Source of the DNA: Proteiniphilum sp. UBA1403
GTDB lineage: Bacteria; Bacteroidota; Bacteroidia; Bacteroidales; Dysgonomonadaceae
Direction: 5' to 3'
DNA: 64,000 bases
Assembly: GCA_002305715.1 (NCBI GenBank)
Contig: DBQD01000042.1
Coordinates: 1-64,000, forward strand
Of the stretch, positions 43,000 to 52,490 are shown one piece after another. The notes below the pieces were generated by a model. That model was not told the DNA's origin and searched no databases. It was given only the letters and a program-made list of their open reading frames with translations. Numbering within the stretch: the stretch's first letter is position 1; every line of letters starts with the position of its first letter. Made by a program: the position numbers and the translations under genes.

Positions 43000-45588
43000 A
43001 TGAGAAATATTGTATCTATTTTATTTATTCTTTTCCCCTATATGCTTGTAGCTCAGAACAGTGAGACTATATCACTCAACGAAGGATGGCAGCTTAAACT
43101 AGCGAGTAACTCCTTCCAAAACGTGCAAGACGGCTCCCCTTTCTCTCAATGGCAAGAGGCAACAGTGCCAGGGTCGGTTCAAAGCAATCTCATTCGTCAG
43201 GGTCTACTTCCTGACCCCTACTACGGAACCAACGAAAAGGAAGTGCAATGGGTAGAAAATGTAAACTGGGATTTCAAGACAACATTTCTCATCTTTGCCC
43301 ATCAGCTGGAGTACGATGATGCCCTGATTTCATTCGAAGGGTTAGATACACATGCCGATGTATTTCTCAACGGCTCCCGAATTCTTCAAACCGACAACAT
43401 GTTCATCGGACATAAGATTCCTGTCAAGAAACTACTCAAAGAGGGAGAAAACAATCTCTATATCCGTTTCTATTCACCCATCAAAAGGATGATGCCTGCA
43501 CGGGAAACGTTTGGTTATGAGTATCCGGCCGGCAATGATCATAGAGAGGAAAAACTAAGTGTATACAACCGAAAGGCACCCTACCACTTTGGATGGGACT
43601 GGGGCATACGTATTGTACAGATGGGTATTTGGAAACCAGTATCCCTTCACTTATACAACATAGCCCGCATCGAAGATTTTTATGTGAAACAAACATCGGT
43701 CAACAAGCAGGAGGCACACATTGACAATCAAATTGAAATCTTCTCCTTGTCTGATCAACCGCTAAAAGCTACCTTGACGGTTGCGTACTGCTTACAAAAT
43801 GACAAACATGAAAACAATAGCAAAGAGATCACTCTCCATAAGGGAATAAACAAAATTGACTTGTCGCTACTCATATCAAATCCTAAACTATGGATGCCGA
43901 TTAATTGGGGTGAGCAACATCTTTATGACTTCACGGCAAAACTGATTGTAGACAACAACGTTATTGCCGAGAAAACGGTACGTACAGGGTTGAGATCCAT
44001 ACGACATATCACACAGAATGACGAACATGGTCGTACATTCTACTTCGAGGTTAATGGAATACCCCTATTTGCCAAGGGAGCCAATTCCATTCCCGGCGAA
44101 ATACTTACCACACAGCAGGATAGTGCATACTACAAAAAGATGTTCGACCATATTGAAGGAGCACACATGAACTTTGTTCGCGTTTGGGGGGGTGGAATTT
44201 ACGAGAATGAGGAGTTCTACCGTCAAGCCGATGAACGGGGTATCCTTATTTGGCAGGATTTTATTTTCGGTTGCACTCCCTACCCCTCCGACGATGTGTT
44301 TCTCAATAGCGTAAAAGATGAAGCCATCTATAACATCAAACGATTGCGCAATCATGCTTCTTTGGCCTACTGGTGTGGTAATAACGAGATACTAGAAGGA
44401 TTGCAGTACTGGGGTTGGGATAAACAATACCCCAAAGCGGTGATGGATGCCTGGTTTAAAGGATACGACAAGACCTTCCGTGAGTTACTTCCTGCATTGG
44501 TGGAGGAATACGACGGAACTCGCGATTACACACACGGATCACCCGATATTGCGAACTGGGGCCGACCACACCTCTTCAACCAGGGTGACGTGCATGACTG
44601 GGGACTTTGGTACGGACAATTACCTTTTGAGGCGATGGCCGACAGATTACCTCGCTTTGCAAGTGAATTTGGTTTCCAATCGTTTCCCGAAATGAAAACT
44701 ATCCGCAGCTTTGCTCCCGAAGATCAATGGAGTTTAGAAAGTGAGGTGATGACAGTACACCAAAAAGCTTCTACTGGCAATTCCCTCATTAAAAAATACA
44801 TGGATATGTATTATCATGAACCTGAAAATTTTGAAGACTTTGTTTACCTGGGACTGGTTATGCAAGGCAATGGTATGGAAGAGTCGGTTGAGGCAATGCG
44901 CCGCGGTAGGCCCTATTGTATGGGTGCTCTCTATTGGCAGATTAACGATAGTTGGCCGGTGGTTTCTTGGTCGAGTATCGACTACTACGACAACTGGAAG
45001 GCACAACACTACAGAATGCGCGATGTATTTGCGCCTCTAGCCCTGGGAATTGCTTTTAAGCAAGATACCCTGCAGTTCTATACTCTTTCCGACTACTTGG
45101 AGGACCGTAACAGTCTACAGCTGACAATTCAGTTAATTGACTTTGAAAAGGGTAAACAAAAAGAACTCAAGATAGCTATAAACGCGAAAGCCAATAGCAG
45201 CCAAATAGTTAAGACCCTTGCATTGAAAGAGTGGATGAATGAAGAGGAGAAGGTAAACAAAATGATCCACGCTTTTCTGAGCGATAGTAAGGGAAAAATA
45301 ATTTCCACCAAAGATTTCTTTTTCTATTGGCCCAACAAACTCAATCTGCCAGAAACAACGATTGAGACCAAAGTGAAGTATGCAGACGGACAATATACCC
45401 TCACCCTGAAGAGTAACAAACTGGCAAAAGACCTGTTCGTGGAGATTCCGGTACAGGGTGCACGCTTCAGCGATAACTTCATCGACTTACTACCAGGAGA
45501 GAAAAGAACCATCGTGATCACCTCTCCATTACTAAAGGCAGCCGATAAAACTCCCGTCACGATCAAGCATGTTAGACAGACCTATTGA
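43000..45588 (+). CDS. Beta-mannosidase, GH2 family, secreted
   Basis: 862 residues from the ATG at 43000, set by the promoter and by a good signal peptide (NIVSILFILFPYMLVAQ). Layout: sugar-binding domain (about 25-200), immunoglobulin-like domain, TIM barrel (about 310-640) and C-terminal beta domains. Acid/base Glu463 is in WCGNNEILEG and nucleophile Glu556 in FASEFGFQSFPE, matching known Bacteroides beta-mannosidases closely. It removes terminal beta-mannose from glycoprotein or plant mannan oligosaccharides in the periplasm. No SusC/D pair is adjacent, so it is not in a typical polysaccharide utilisation locus. The MFS gene follows by 12 bp. Confidence 0.93.
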   Translation: MRNIVSILFILFPYMLVAQNSETISLNEGWQLKLASNSFQNVQDGSPFSQWQEATVPGSVQSNLIRQGLLPDPYYGTNEKEVQWVENVNWDFKTTFLIFAHQLEYDDALISFEGLDTHADVFLNGSRILQTDNMFIGHKIPVKKLLKEGENNLYIRFYSPIKRMMPARETFGYEYPAGNDHREEKLSVYNRKAPYHFGWDWGIRIVQMGIWKPVSLHLYNIARIEDFYVKQTSVNKQEAHIDNQIEIFSLSDQPLKATLTVAYCLQNDKHENNSKEITLHKGINKIDLSLLISNPKLWMPINWGEQHLYDFTAKLIVDNNVIAEKTVRTGLRSIRHITQNDEHGRTFYFEVNGIPLFAKGANSIPGEILTTQQDSAYYKKMFDHIEGAHMNFVRVWGGGIYENEEFYRQADERGILIWQDFIFGCTPYPSDDVFLNSVKDEAIYNIKRLRNHASLAYWCGNNEILEGLQYWGWDKQYPKAVMDAWFKGYDKTFRELLPALVEEYDGTRDYTHGSPDIANWGRPHLFNQGDVHDWGLWYGQLPFEAMADRLPRFASEFGFQSFPEMKTIRSFAPEDQWSLESEVMTVHQKASTGNSLIKKYMDMYYHEPENFEDFVYLGLVMQGNGMEESVEAMRRGRPYCMGALYWQINDSWPVVSWSSIDYYDNWKAQHYRMRDVFAPLALGIAFKQDTLQFYTLSDYLEDRNSLQLTIQLIDFEKGKQKELKIAINAKANSSQIVKTLALKEWMNEEEKVNKMIHAFLSDSKGKIISTKDFFFYWPNKLNLPETTIETKVKYADGQYTLTLKSNKLAKDLFVEIPVQGARFSDNFIDLLPGEKRTIVITSPLLKAADKTPVTIKHVRQTY

Positions 45589-45600
45589 ATTAATTAACGG

Positions 45601-46995
45601 ATGAGTAATATAACGAAAAAAAATGCAGAACTATCCATGTTGTTGGTCGTAGCTGCTACATCTTTCATGGGAACCTTCCTTGTCTCAGCTGTAAACATAG
45701 CATTGCCCACTATTGAGCGCGACCTAACACTCACAGCCATCGAATTGAGCTGGATCATCACCTCCTTCATCTTGGGAACCGCATTATTTATGCTACCCGC
45801 AGGCACATGGGGTGACCGATACGACAACCGAAAGATATTCACATTGGGGCTCTTTCTATTCACACTTTCCTCCATATTCTGCTATCTAGCCCCAAATGGC
45901 TATTTGCTTATTGCATCGCGTTTCATACAGGGTATTGGTGTAGCTTTCACAAGTACTACAGGCATGGCCATTCTCGTAGCAATGTTTCCCCCTCAGAAAA
46001 GGGGACAAGTGCTGGGTATCTCTGTTGCGTCTGTATACGGGGGTCTGGCACTGGGACCACTCGCAGGTGGCATACTCACCATCCATGCTGGTTGGCGCTC
46101 CCTTTTTCTGATAGCCATTATATTTGGGTTTCTCACTTTTATCACTTCGTTTCGCTTCCTTTTGAATAATAATAGCAAAACCAGAAAACAGAGTGGAAAT
46201 GATCATGCAGGGACCATTTTGTTTATGATAGGACTCACGTGTTTGGTCTATGGGTCGTCGCTCATTCCCTCTATAGCCGGTTGGATATTAATGGGTAGTG
46301 CGCTTGTTTTACTGCTGCTTTTCTGGCGAAACGAGGGGCGAGTCAGTCATCCCTTGCTCGACACCAAACTCTTTACACACAACAGGCTCTTTACCTATTC
46401 CAACCTCTCTGCACTTATCAATTATACGGCAACCTTTGCCATTGTCTTCTTCCTGAGTCTCTATTTGCAGAAAATAAAAGATCTCTCACCACGCGATGCC
46501 GGTCTAATCATTGTTGCACAACCCATGATGATGGCAATCTTCTCACCGGTAGTGGGAAAACTATCCGATAAAATTCAGCCTCGCTACTTTGCTACCGCAG
46601 GTATGGCCATGTGTACCTTGGGACTTTTTTTACTGGCATTTCTTTCAGCCACCACACCCATTGCATGGATTGTAGCAATCCTGTTGTGGGTGGGACTTGG
46701 ATTTGCCCTCTTCTCATCTCCCAACATGAACACCATAATGGGGTCGGTTGAGAAACAACAGTATGGGCAGGCATCTGGCATCTCCTCCTCCATGCGGGTA
46801 TTTGGACAGATTATTAGTATGAGTATCATCACTTTTCTCATTTCAATGAAGTTTGAGAACTCGTCTGTAGATGCCGTCTCTAATCCTATTTTCATGGATG
46901 TTATGCAATGGAGCTTTTTAATCTTTGCCTTTGTGGGTATACCCGGTATCTACTTCTCATACAACAGGGGAAATGTACAACAAAAGAAAAAGTGA
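45601..46995 (+). CDS. MFS transporter, DHA2 (EmrB/QacA) type
   Basis: 464 residues with about 14 hydrophobic segments. The DHA2 hallmarks are the start (FLVSAVNIALPTIERDLTL), the A motif GTWGDRYDNRK and motif C in GLALGPLAGGIL. Such proteins usually export drugs or toxic compounds by proton antiport; substrate unknown. It lies 12 bp after the beta-mannosidase gene and could share its transcript, though a functional link is not evident. Confidence 0.9.
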   Translation: MSNITKKNAELSMLLVVAATSFMGTFLVSAVNIALPTIERDLTLTAIELSWIITSFILGTALFMLPAGTWGDRYDNRKIFTLGLFLFTLSSIFCYLAPNGYLLIASRFIQGIGVAFTSTTGMAILVAMFPPQKRGQVLGISVASVYGGLALGPLAGGILTIHAGWRSLFLIAIIFGFLTFITSFRFLLNNNSKTRKQSGNDHAGTILFMIGLTCLVYGSSLIPSIAGWILMGSALVLLLLFWRNEGRVSHPLLDTKLFTHNRLFTYSNLSALINYTATFAIVFFLSLYLQKIKDLSPRDAGLIIVAQPMMMAIFSPVVGKLSDKIQPRYFATAGMAMCTLGLFLLAFLSATTPIAWIVAILLWVGLGFALFSSPNMNTIMGSVEKQQYGQASGISSSMRVFGQIISMSIITFLISMKFENSSVDAVSNPIFMDVMQWSFLIFAFVGIPGIYFSYNRGNVQQKKK

Positions 46996-47057
46996 ATTTA
47001 TCGAATTATAGTATGGCTGTAAAGATCAAAGAATGAGTAGTACTAAAATATCGAGCA

Positions 47058-47674
47058 ATGGATAAAATTAAACTACTAATTGTGGATGATCATCATATTC
47101 TGGTGGAAGGATTAAAAAATCTCTTCGACCAGACTGATCATATACAGGTAATTGGCACAGCTGCATCTGGTACTGCCTGCCGCAAAGCACTCAATCATGA
47201 ACTGCCCGATGTAATCTTGCTCGATATTAGTCTGCCCGATGCAAATGGTATAGAACTCTGCAAGGAGATTAAAACAGTACATCCCCAGATTAAGATTGTT
47301 GCTCTTTCAAGCTCAATGAATACGCCATTGTTCAGCGCATGATGGATCAGGGAGCATCGGGATACGTAGTTAAAAATGCCATACCCGAAGAGATTGTCCA
47401 AAGCGTGGAGATGGTCATGCAGAACGAAACGTACCTTTGTGAAGAGATTGACCATCTCATGTATAGGAGATTCACGCAACCAATTTGGCTCACGCGACGA
47501 GAGAAGGAACTACTTAGTCTCATTGTCGAGGGGTACACCAATGTCGAAATTGCTGAAAAAATGTTCCTTGGGGTAGAAACCATCAACAGCTATCGCAAAA
47601 ATCTACTTGTTAAAACAGGAGCCCGAAACACCGCAGTACTGGTCCGTATGGCCATTGAACAAAAGTTGGTATAA
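47058..47674 (+). pseudogene. NarL/FixJ-type response regulator split by a frameshift
   Basis: ORF1 (47058-47342) is a receiver domain with the acidic pocket IVDDHH and phospho-acceptor in VILLDISLPDA, but goes out of frame after IVALSS near 47311-47320 and ends at a TGA. ORF2 (47339-47674) holds the receiver end (MMDQGASGYVVKNA) and a LuxR HTH (LTRREKELLSLIVEGYTNVE). One inserted base would give the normal continuous ~206-residue regulator (with NEYAIVQRMMDQG). The two pieces now overlap as ATGA, so coupled translation of two half-proteins is possible. No histidine kinase gene is adjacent. Confidence 0.82.
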
Positions 47675-47681
47675 ACAAGAC

Positions 47682-49844
47682 TTAATAACCCATTAAATCG
47701 GATATACTTGGTGGCGTAATGTTGGCATCTACACTCACCGATGGCCCCCCTTCAAGAGCAAATCGACCGCTGACCTCTCCCTCAACCAGTCCGCCCACAC
47801 CAGCCTTTACAGAACTGGTAAAAGCTACATCCTTCACAGCATCATCCTGACCAATGGTGATCTCTACCCCCACGGTAGCTTCTCCCGTGAGATTGCCACT
47901 TCCATACTCACCCTTCACTCCCACACCTCCCCAAATAGTAGTCTCGTGTTTGTTGAAGTCACGCTTTACAGACCACAATATACCTTCACCACCTGAAAAC
48001 TTCACATGGTCGCAACTGAGCTCAAACGACAAAGGACCGATACCACCCCCAATACCATTTTCTCCCAAGGGACATTTTTTCTTCTCTTTTTTGGGCAGTT
48101 TTGGATCGTAAGTAGAAGGAACAAGTGGCGGTGGTTCCGGATCCACACACTTCAACGTGCTGAGATTGTCGGCAATAGGTGGCAAAGCGACAGCAAAACC
48201 TGTAGATATCTTAAGGTGATTTAACACAATCATCTCCCGATAAAGATTGTAATATTCGTTGATACTAGGAGCATACATCCGTTCAATAATGGGATTGGTG
48301 AATGCATAATAATCGGAGATTGCCTCCATCACGGCATTGGAAACAAAGGTGTAATTTCTAGCAGTGGCATAGTAGGTGGACTCCAAGTCACTCTTTAGTT
48401 GTTTACACATCTGATATTCGAGCTGTTCCATCTCATACTTTAACTGATCAATTTTTTCCTTTACCTTCTTCTGACATATCTTGTTATCCCCACACCTACT
48501 CAATTCATTATGAAGGAGCTCATTCCTTTTCATCAATCGTTGTTGTTTTTCTTGAAACTGTAGGAATATGGGATAACTTCGACTTAAGATTTCCGCATTG
48601 TTTTCCAACAACTTCGCTCCTTTATTTAATGCCCTCGCATAGTTACTGTTCTCCCCAAACAATAAACTTGTGATATCGGCAAATTGCATAATCTCCTTCG
48701 AAAAGTTTCTGGTAAACACCATTGAGTTATCCGGATCTTTTATTGCCTTTAGCTGTTGCATTCTCATCCGTTCCGAGACGGAGAACAGATCTGAAGATAA
48801 TTGTTGCTCTCGTCTACCCAATTGTGACAGGTAGGTATTGAGAGTCTCCTCCTGTCCAATCATCATTTTCCAGTTCTCAGAAACGGGTAAATCGGGAATA
48901 TCTAACCCTCCTGTATCGCCTTTCTCTTCTGCCAGTGGACGCGGTGTGGACGATTGTTGTTGCGATGTGGAGATTGCTTCCTGCGCCTTTGCCATGGCGG
49001 CAAAACCTATGGCGGAATACTTTCCTCGTAGTGACTTACGCAAATATTGCTCGGACTTCGCATAATTTTTCTCACATTGGGCAATCAAACCAAGTCCTAA
49101 GTAGGGAGAACTCATACTGGGTGCGGTACCCAATGCCTTTTCAAATTGGATAGTAGCATTTGCGGTATCACCTACGTCCCAATAAGCCCAACCTAGGTTG
49201 CAGAGGATGAGGCCAATGTTCGGTTTTAACCGATCGGCATAGTGCAACACCTCAATTGCCTGAGTATATTCACCCATGTCCTTGAGTGCCACACCCAAGT
49301 TGTTTGCTGTGAGAATGTCATCGGGACTTCGTACAGCGCTCCATGCAATAGCATAGACCGATGCTGATCCTGCCCCCGTCATCATAAATGCCGCACCCAT
49401 ATCTGCACCGTCGGTCTGTTTGACAGACTTCTCCAACTGCTGCTTCAGCTGTGGCAAAGCTCCTGTTTTTGGTCCGTAAGTTGTCATCAACGATTTTGCC
49501 AACTCAATATACTGCTCCCGTGTCAATTGCGTATTGATTGTTAACACAATTCGCTCTGGACAAACATTATTCCTGTTCTGATTGGGACTCGTTACGCTTG
49601 TAGAAGCTAATTGTGAAGTAGGCGTTCCTTGTTCGTCGATGTTGTTCCCCTGTTTTTCATACTGCTGCAGCATCGACTCTCCCCACTCTTTCATCCGAGC
49701 TGATTCCTGTTCGCTCAGTTGCTTTCCGGAAGAGACCTTCTCCATGATCTGTTTAATATCAGTCGGTATTTGATACTGCGCGTTGACTCCCCAAGCCATA
49801 TTTAGCATGAATAGCAACAATAATATTTTCTTCATAAATTTCAT
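47682..49844 (-). CDS. Secreted TPR-repeat protein with a beta-rich C-terminal domain
   Basis: 720 residues with a Sec signal peptide (about 1-23). TPR-like repeats occupy about 160-290 (DILTANNLGVALKDMGEYTQ, LILCNLGWAYWDVGDTANA, SPYLGLGLIAQCEKNYAKSE). A long helical region with coiled-coil character follows (about 330-500, MRMQQLKA, KEKIDQLKYEMEQLEYQ). The last 120 residues are glycine-rich alternating strands (GGVGVKGEYGSGNLTGEATVG), like a small beta-barrel or jelly-roll. It has five or six cysteines. I do not recognise a named family. It is upstream of nothing on its strand and converges with the response regulator by 7 bp. Confidence 0.8.
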   Translation of the reverse strand: MKFMKKILLLLFMLNMAWGVNAQYQIPTDIKQIMEKVSSGKQLSEQESARMKEWGESMLQQYEKQGNNIDEQGTPTSQLASTSVTSPNQNRNNVCPERIVLTINTQLTREQYIELAKSLMTTYGPKTGALPQLKQQLEKSVKQTDGADMGAAFMMTGAGSASVYAIAWSAVRSPDDILTANNLGVALKDMGEYTQAIEVLHYADRLKPNIGLILCNLGWAYWDVGDTANATIQFEKALGTAPSMSSPYLGLGLIAQCEKNYAKSEQYLRKSLRGKYSAIGFAAMAKAQEAISTSQQQSSTPRPLAEEKGDTGGLDIPDLPVSENWKMMIGQEETLNTYLSQLGRREQQLSSDLFSVSERMRMQQLKAIKDPDNSMVFTRNFSKEIMQFADITSLLFGENSNYARALNKGAKLLENNAEILSRSYPIFLQFQEKQQRLMKRNELLHNELSRCGDNKICQKKVKEKIDQLKYEMEQLEYQMCKQLKSDLESTYYATARNYTFVSNAVMEAISDYYAFTNPIIERMYAPSINEYYNLYREMIVLNHLKISTGFAVALPPIADNLSTLKCVDPEPPPLVPSTYDPKLPKKEKKKCPLGENGIGGGIGPLSFELSCDHVKFSGGEGILWSVKRDFNKHETTIWGGVGVKGEYGSGNLTGEATVGVEITIGQDDAVKDVAFTSSVKAGVGGLVEGEVSGRFALEGGPSVSVDANITPPSISDLMGY

Positions 49845-49908
49845 TATGCTTATTCAACGGAAGGTACCACACTCACTACTACTTACCATGGGAGGTCGGT
49901 TATTGCTT

Positions 49909-50562
49909 TTACTCGGTGAATTGAATATCCTGAGGCACTTCAAATTTTTCTTTCGGGGGTACTGTCTTATCTACAGATTTTACGTGAGAAGAAGTCTTTA
50001 TTCCCATCGCTTCCCCCTCCATGCTCATCATTAAATTGCCCCACATCACATAATCCATATTGGTTCCTTTGTCGCTTTTCATGCGCATCTTGCGACAATT
50101 GTATCCAAGGAATTCAACTTCTCCCAAATCTTCTATGTTCATTTTACCCAAGAGTGCATCCGACATTTTATCCACATCCACTCCCAGGGGGTTGATTATT
50201 CTTTCCATGGTATAATGCTCGCCCGTTTTCTTGTCTAGGTCAATTTTCCAGTGCTCATCACCTTTGTTGATCTCAAGTGTGTGAGTCGTAAAGTCTTGTC
50301 CCATTATTTCCATTGGCACCGTTGTTTCAATTGCCTCCCATTCACCCCATTTATCAAAGTAGGTGACAATCTCCATCTCTATACCCATTGCTTCAGAGAC
50401 TGAATGAATGATTCCCTGTTCAAGAGGGTACCTCCTATTTCCACGCTCAGCCTGTAATGCTTCCACCTGTAATTCCTTGTCCTCGGATATCTTTCCTTTT
50501 TTCTCACCAGAACAGCTTCCTAAACTGAGGATCACCAATAATAAGGATACAACTTTTTTCAT
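49909..50562 (-). CDS. Putative lipoprotein, DUF4412-like
   Basis: 217 residues; the lipoprotein signal ends at LGSC (Cys17). The mature part consists of beta-strands with repeated polar-aromatic phrases (MEMEIVTYFDKWGEWEAIE, HWKIDLDKKTGEHYTMERI, VEFLGYNCRKMRMKSDKGT), resembling DUF4412-type beta-barrel-like lipid-binding folds. Function unknown. It lies 64 bp upstream of the TPR gene on the same strand and probably shares its transcript. The neighbouring OmpA-like gene on the same strand is 306 bp further upstream. Confidence 0.7.
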   Translation of the reverse strand: MKKVVSLLLVILSLGSCSGEKKGKISEDKELQVEALQAERGNRRYPLEQGIIHSVSEAMGIEMEIVTYFDKWGEWEAIETTVPMEIMGQDFTTHTLEINKGDEHWKIDLDKKTGEHYTMERIINPLGVDVDKMSDALLGKMNIEDLGEVEFLGYNCRKMRMKSDKGTNMDYVMWGNLMMSMEGEAMGIKTSSHVKSVDKTVPPKEKFEVPQDIQFTE

Positions 50563-50735
50563 GATTCTTTCGATTTTACAACGATTACTGTCGCGTAATA
50601 CAATTAAAATTCAATTCTTTACCATCCTACTTTTCAACGATTTGTATGTCAGTATTTCACTCAACAGCCATGCCAACCTCTCTGCCACCATAAGGGGAGT
50701 CGTTATTTCGTCTCCATCTGTTGTTCTGTTCGTAC

Positions 50736-50798
50736 CTTGAACTCATTATCCGGGTTCTCTTTATTAACTTGAACTCATTATCCGGGTTCTCTTTATTA
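50736..50798. repeat. Tandem duplication of a 32-bp unit
   Basis: The unit begins CTTGAACTCATTATCCGGGT (50736) and recurs exactly from 50768, giving two copies with a 32-bp period, the second complete for 31 bp. Each copy can form a small stem (GAAC...GTTC). It sits in the 306-bp gap 50563-50868 between the lipoprotein and OmpA-like genes, which holds no other gene I can see. Confidence 0.85.
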
Positions 50799-50868
50799 TA
50801 CAGTGTAATGGAAATAGTGAAACTAAAACCATTACTGCAATATCATGTGTCTCTATTTGCGTAAATTA

Positions 50869-52173
50869 TTACAAACGGACAAACTCCACCCTACGATTCA
50901 TTGCTTTATTGGCTGGTGTATCGTTGGGAGCGACTGGCTTCGATTCTCCGGCACCCTCTGTCTCCATACGCGATGCGTCGATACCAAACTTACTCGCCAG
51001 TTCACTTTTCACCGATTCGGCACGACGTTGCGACAATTCCATATTCTTGGCGTCATCTCCATCACTGTCGGTATGTCCAATGATTTTCACCCGAACAGAG
51101 GTATTTTCCTTCAGAACATCGGCAATGCTCTTCAAGGTACCAAATGATTCCGGTTTCACATCTGCTTTGTTCACATCGAACGTAATACCGTACGTTACCA
51201 GCTTCCCTTCCGTAATCAGTTTACTCCGTGTGTCGGGTGAAGCTGTCGTAATTTTCAAGTTGGTGATATAGGGATACGAACTCCTATCCCATCCCGAAAA
51301 GCGCATGCGGTCGAACTTCACACCCGCATAAATGTTGGTTGGTACATCCAACACCTTCTCCTGCTGATGATAAATACGTACCCTACGTTGTTGAATCCAT
51401 ATGATGACATGGTTCTCTTTTTCACGAATCACCGGATTCCTAGAAGCCTGTCCGTCAATCCAGTCTTCATTATCTTTGTAACCTTTGGTATGCCAACCAT
51501 TGGATCCAATATCAACATGAAGACCGGCCACACCCGGATACAAGTCACTGTTCAACTCCTTAGGTTCATTCTCCTTGTCTTGATATAGCGAGAACTGTAT
51601 CCCGTGATAATATTGTGCATCGGGAATGATGTCAAACTCCATAATATAGTTCGCAGGAAGGTTCAACTTACCGGTATAACAATACACGGCATCCTCCCCA
51701 TTGAGGTGAAACCAGTTGCCCGGAGCAATGTTTACCGTCTTTATCTCAGCGCTTCCATTAGAGGTCCAAAGTGCCGGAAAATCCCCTATGGCATCCTGTG
51801 AAAAATCATCGAAAAAGAGAATCTGATCACCCGGAACAAAATCATACTTGCTTTCGGCGGTCAACTTCTGGACTGGCTCCTGCGAAGTGTTTGTGTTATC
51901 ACTATTATTAATTATTTGCAGTTCTTCATCATTCTCATTCTCATTTTCGGACATGGATTTCTCTTTCTTATCCTTCTTATCCTTTTTACTCATGGAATCT
52001 TCGGCTTTATTCAATGCTTCTTCTGTTACTTCCTTCGATTTTTGCTCAACCTTTCTTTCCACGGTATTCTTCGCGGCTTCCTTAGCTGCGTTACCCAACT
52101 TATTCAACCACTGTGCGTCGACTTGTTCAGTGATAAGTAGGCAAAAACATAAAAAAATAATTACTCGTTTCAT
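50869..52173 (-). CDS. OmpA-family protein with a lectin-like central domain
   Basis: 434 residues with signal peptide (about 1-20). Residues about 25-110 are a charged coiled-coil or disordered stretch (KEAAKNTVERKVEQKSKE, KKDKKDKKEK). A beta-sandwich, concanavalin-like domain follows (about 118-312: ILFFDDFSQDAIGDFPALW, YIMEFDIIPDAQYYHGIQF). The C-terminus (about 325-434) is an OmpA peptidoglycan-binding domain with IIGHTDSDGDDAKNMELSQRR. It thus likely binds the wall at one end and a glycan or protein at the other, in the periplasm or outer membrane. Separate gene with its own -7 box. Confidence 0.87.
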   Translation of the reverse strand: MKRVIIFLCFCLLITEQVDAQWLNKLGNAAKEAAKNTVERKVEQKSKEVTEEALNKAEDSMSKKDKKDKKEKSMSENENENDEELQIINNSDNTNTSQEPVQKLTAESKYDFVPGDQILFFDDFSQDAIGDFPALWTSNGSAEIKTVNIAPGNWFHLNGEDAVYCYTGKLNLPANYIMEFDIIPDAQYYHGIQFSLYQDKENEPKELNSDLYPGVAGLHVDIGSNGWHTKGYKDNEDWIDGQASRNPVIREKENHVIIWIQQRRVRIYHQQEKVLDVPTNIYAGVKFDRMRFSGWDRSSYPYITNLKITTASPDTRSKLITEGKLVTYGITFDVNKADVKPESFGTLKSIADVLKENTSVRVKIIGHTDSDGDDAKNMELSQRRAESVKSELASKFGIDASRMETEGAGESKPVAPNDTPANKAMNRRVEFVRL

Positions 52174-52242
52174 ACGATTGGATTTATTAATTTAGATTAC
52201 AACTTCTGGCATATGATATTGATATTGGGTATTTTACATAAA

Positions 52243-52250
52243 CAAAAATA
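52243..52250 (-). promoter_or_regulatory. -7 box for the OmpA-like gene
   Basis: Minus-strand TATTTTTG fits the -7 consensus, 70 bp upstream of the start at 52173. No convincing -33 box. Confidence 0.4.
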
Positions 52251-52270
52251 GAAAATACATAATCTTCATA

Positions 52271-52295
52271 AAACCCCCAAAAAGGGGTATTTTTT
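52271..52295 (+). terminator. Terminator-like hairpin between divergent genes
   Basis: CCCC-CAAAAA-GGGG plus flanking A/T pairs, followed on the plus strand by TATTTTTT. It lies between the divergent OmpA-like and proS genes, where no plus-strand gene needs terminating. It may block antisense or read-through transcription. The 52174-52490 gap has nothing else but the two promoters. Confidence 0.4.
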
Positions 52296-52448
52296 AATTG
52301 CAACAAGAAAATAAATAAGGAACGAGAAAGAAATCAAGTAAGTCGAAAAAATGACATATGAAGAATTGAGCGTGTTCTAATAGGCAATTAGCGGTAAGTA
52401 ATCGAAAAAATATGGAACATGAATGGGGCAAAATCAGTCAGTTGGTAT

Positions 52449-52456
52449 TATCTTTG
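52449..52456 (+). promoter_or_regulatory. -7 box for proS
   Basis: TATCTTTG, a perfect -7 match, 34 bp upstream of the proS ATG. The -33 position has only a weak match. Confidence 0.5.
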
Positions 52457-52490
52457 CACCCACAAAACAATAAACTGAAATCACATAATA

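Noticed and set aside
43000..45588. A polysaccharide utilisation locus around the beta-mannosidase
   Set aside because: No SusC/SusD pair, hybrid sensor or sigma/anti-sigma genes are nearby; neighbours are a RelA/SpoT gene and an MFS exporter.
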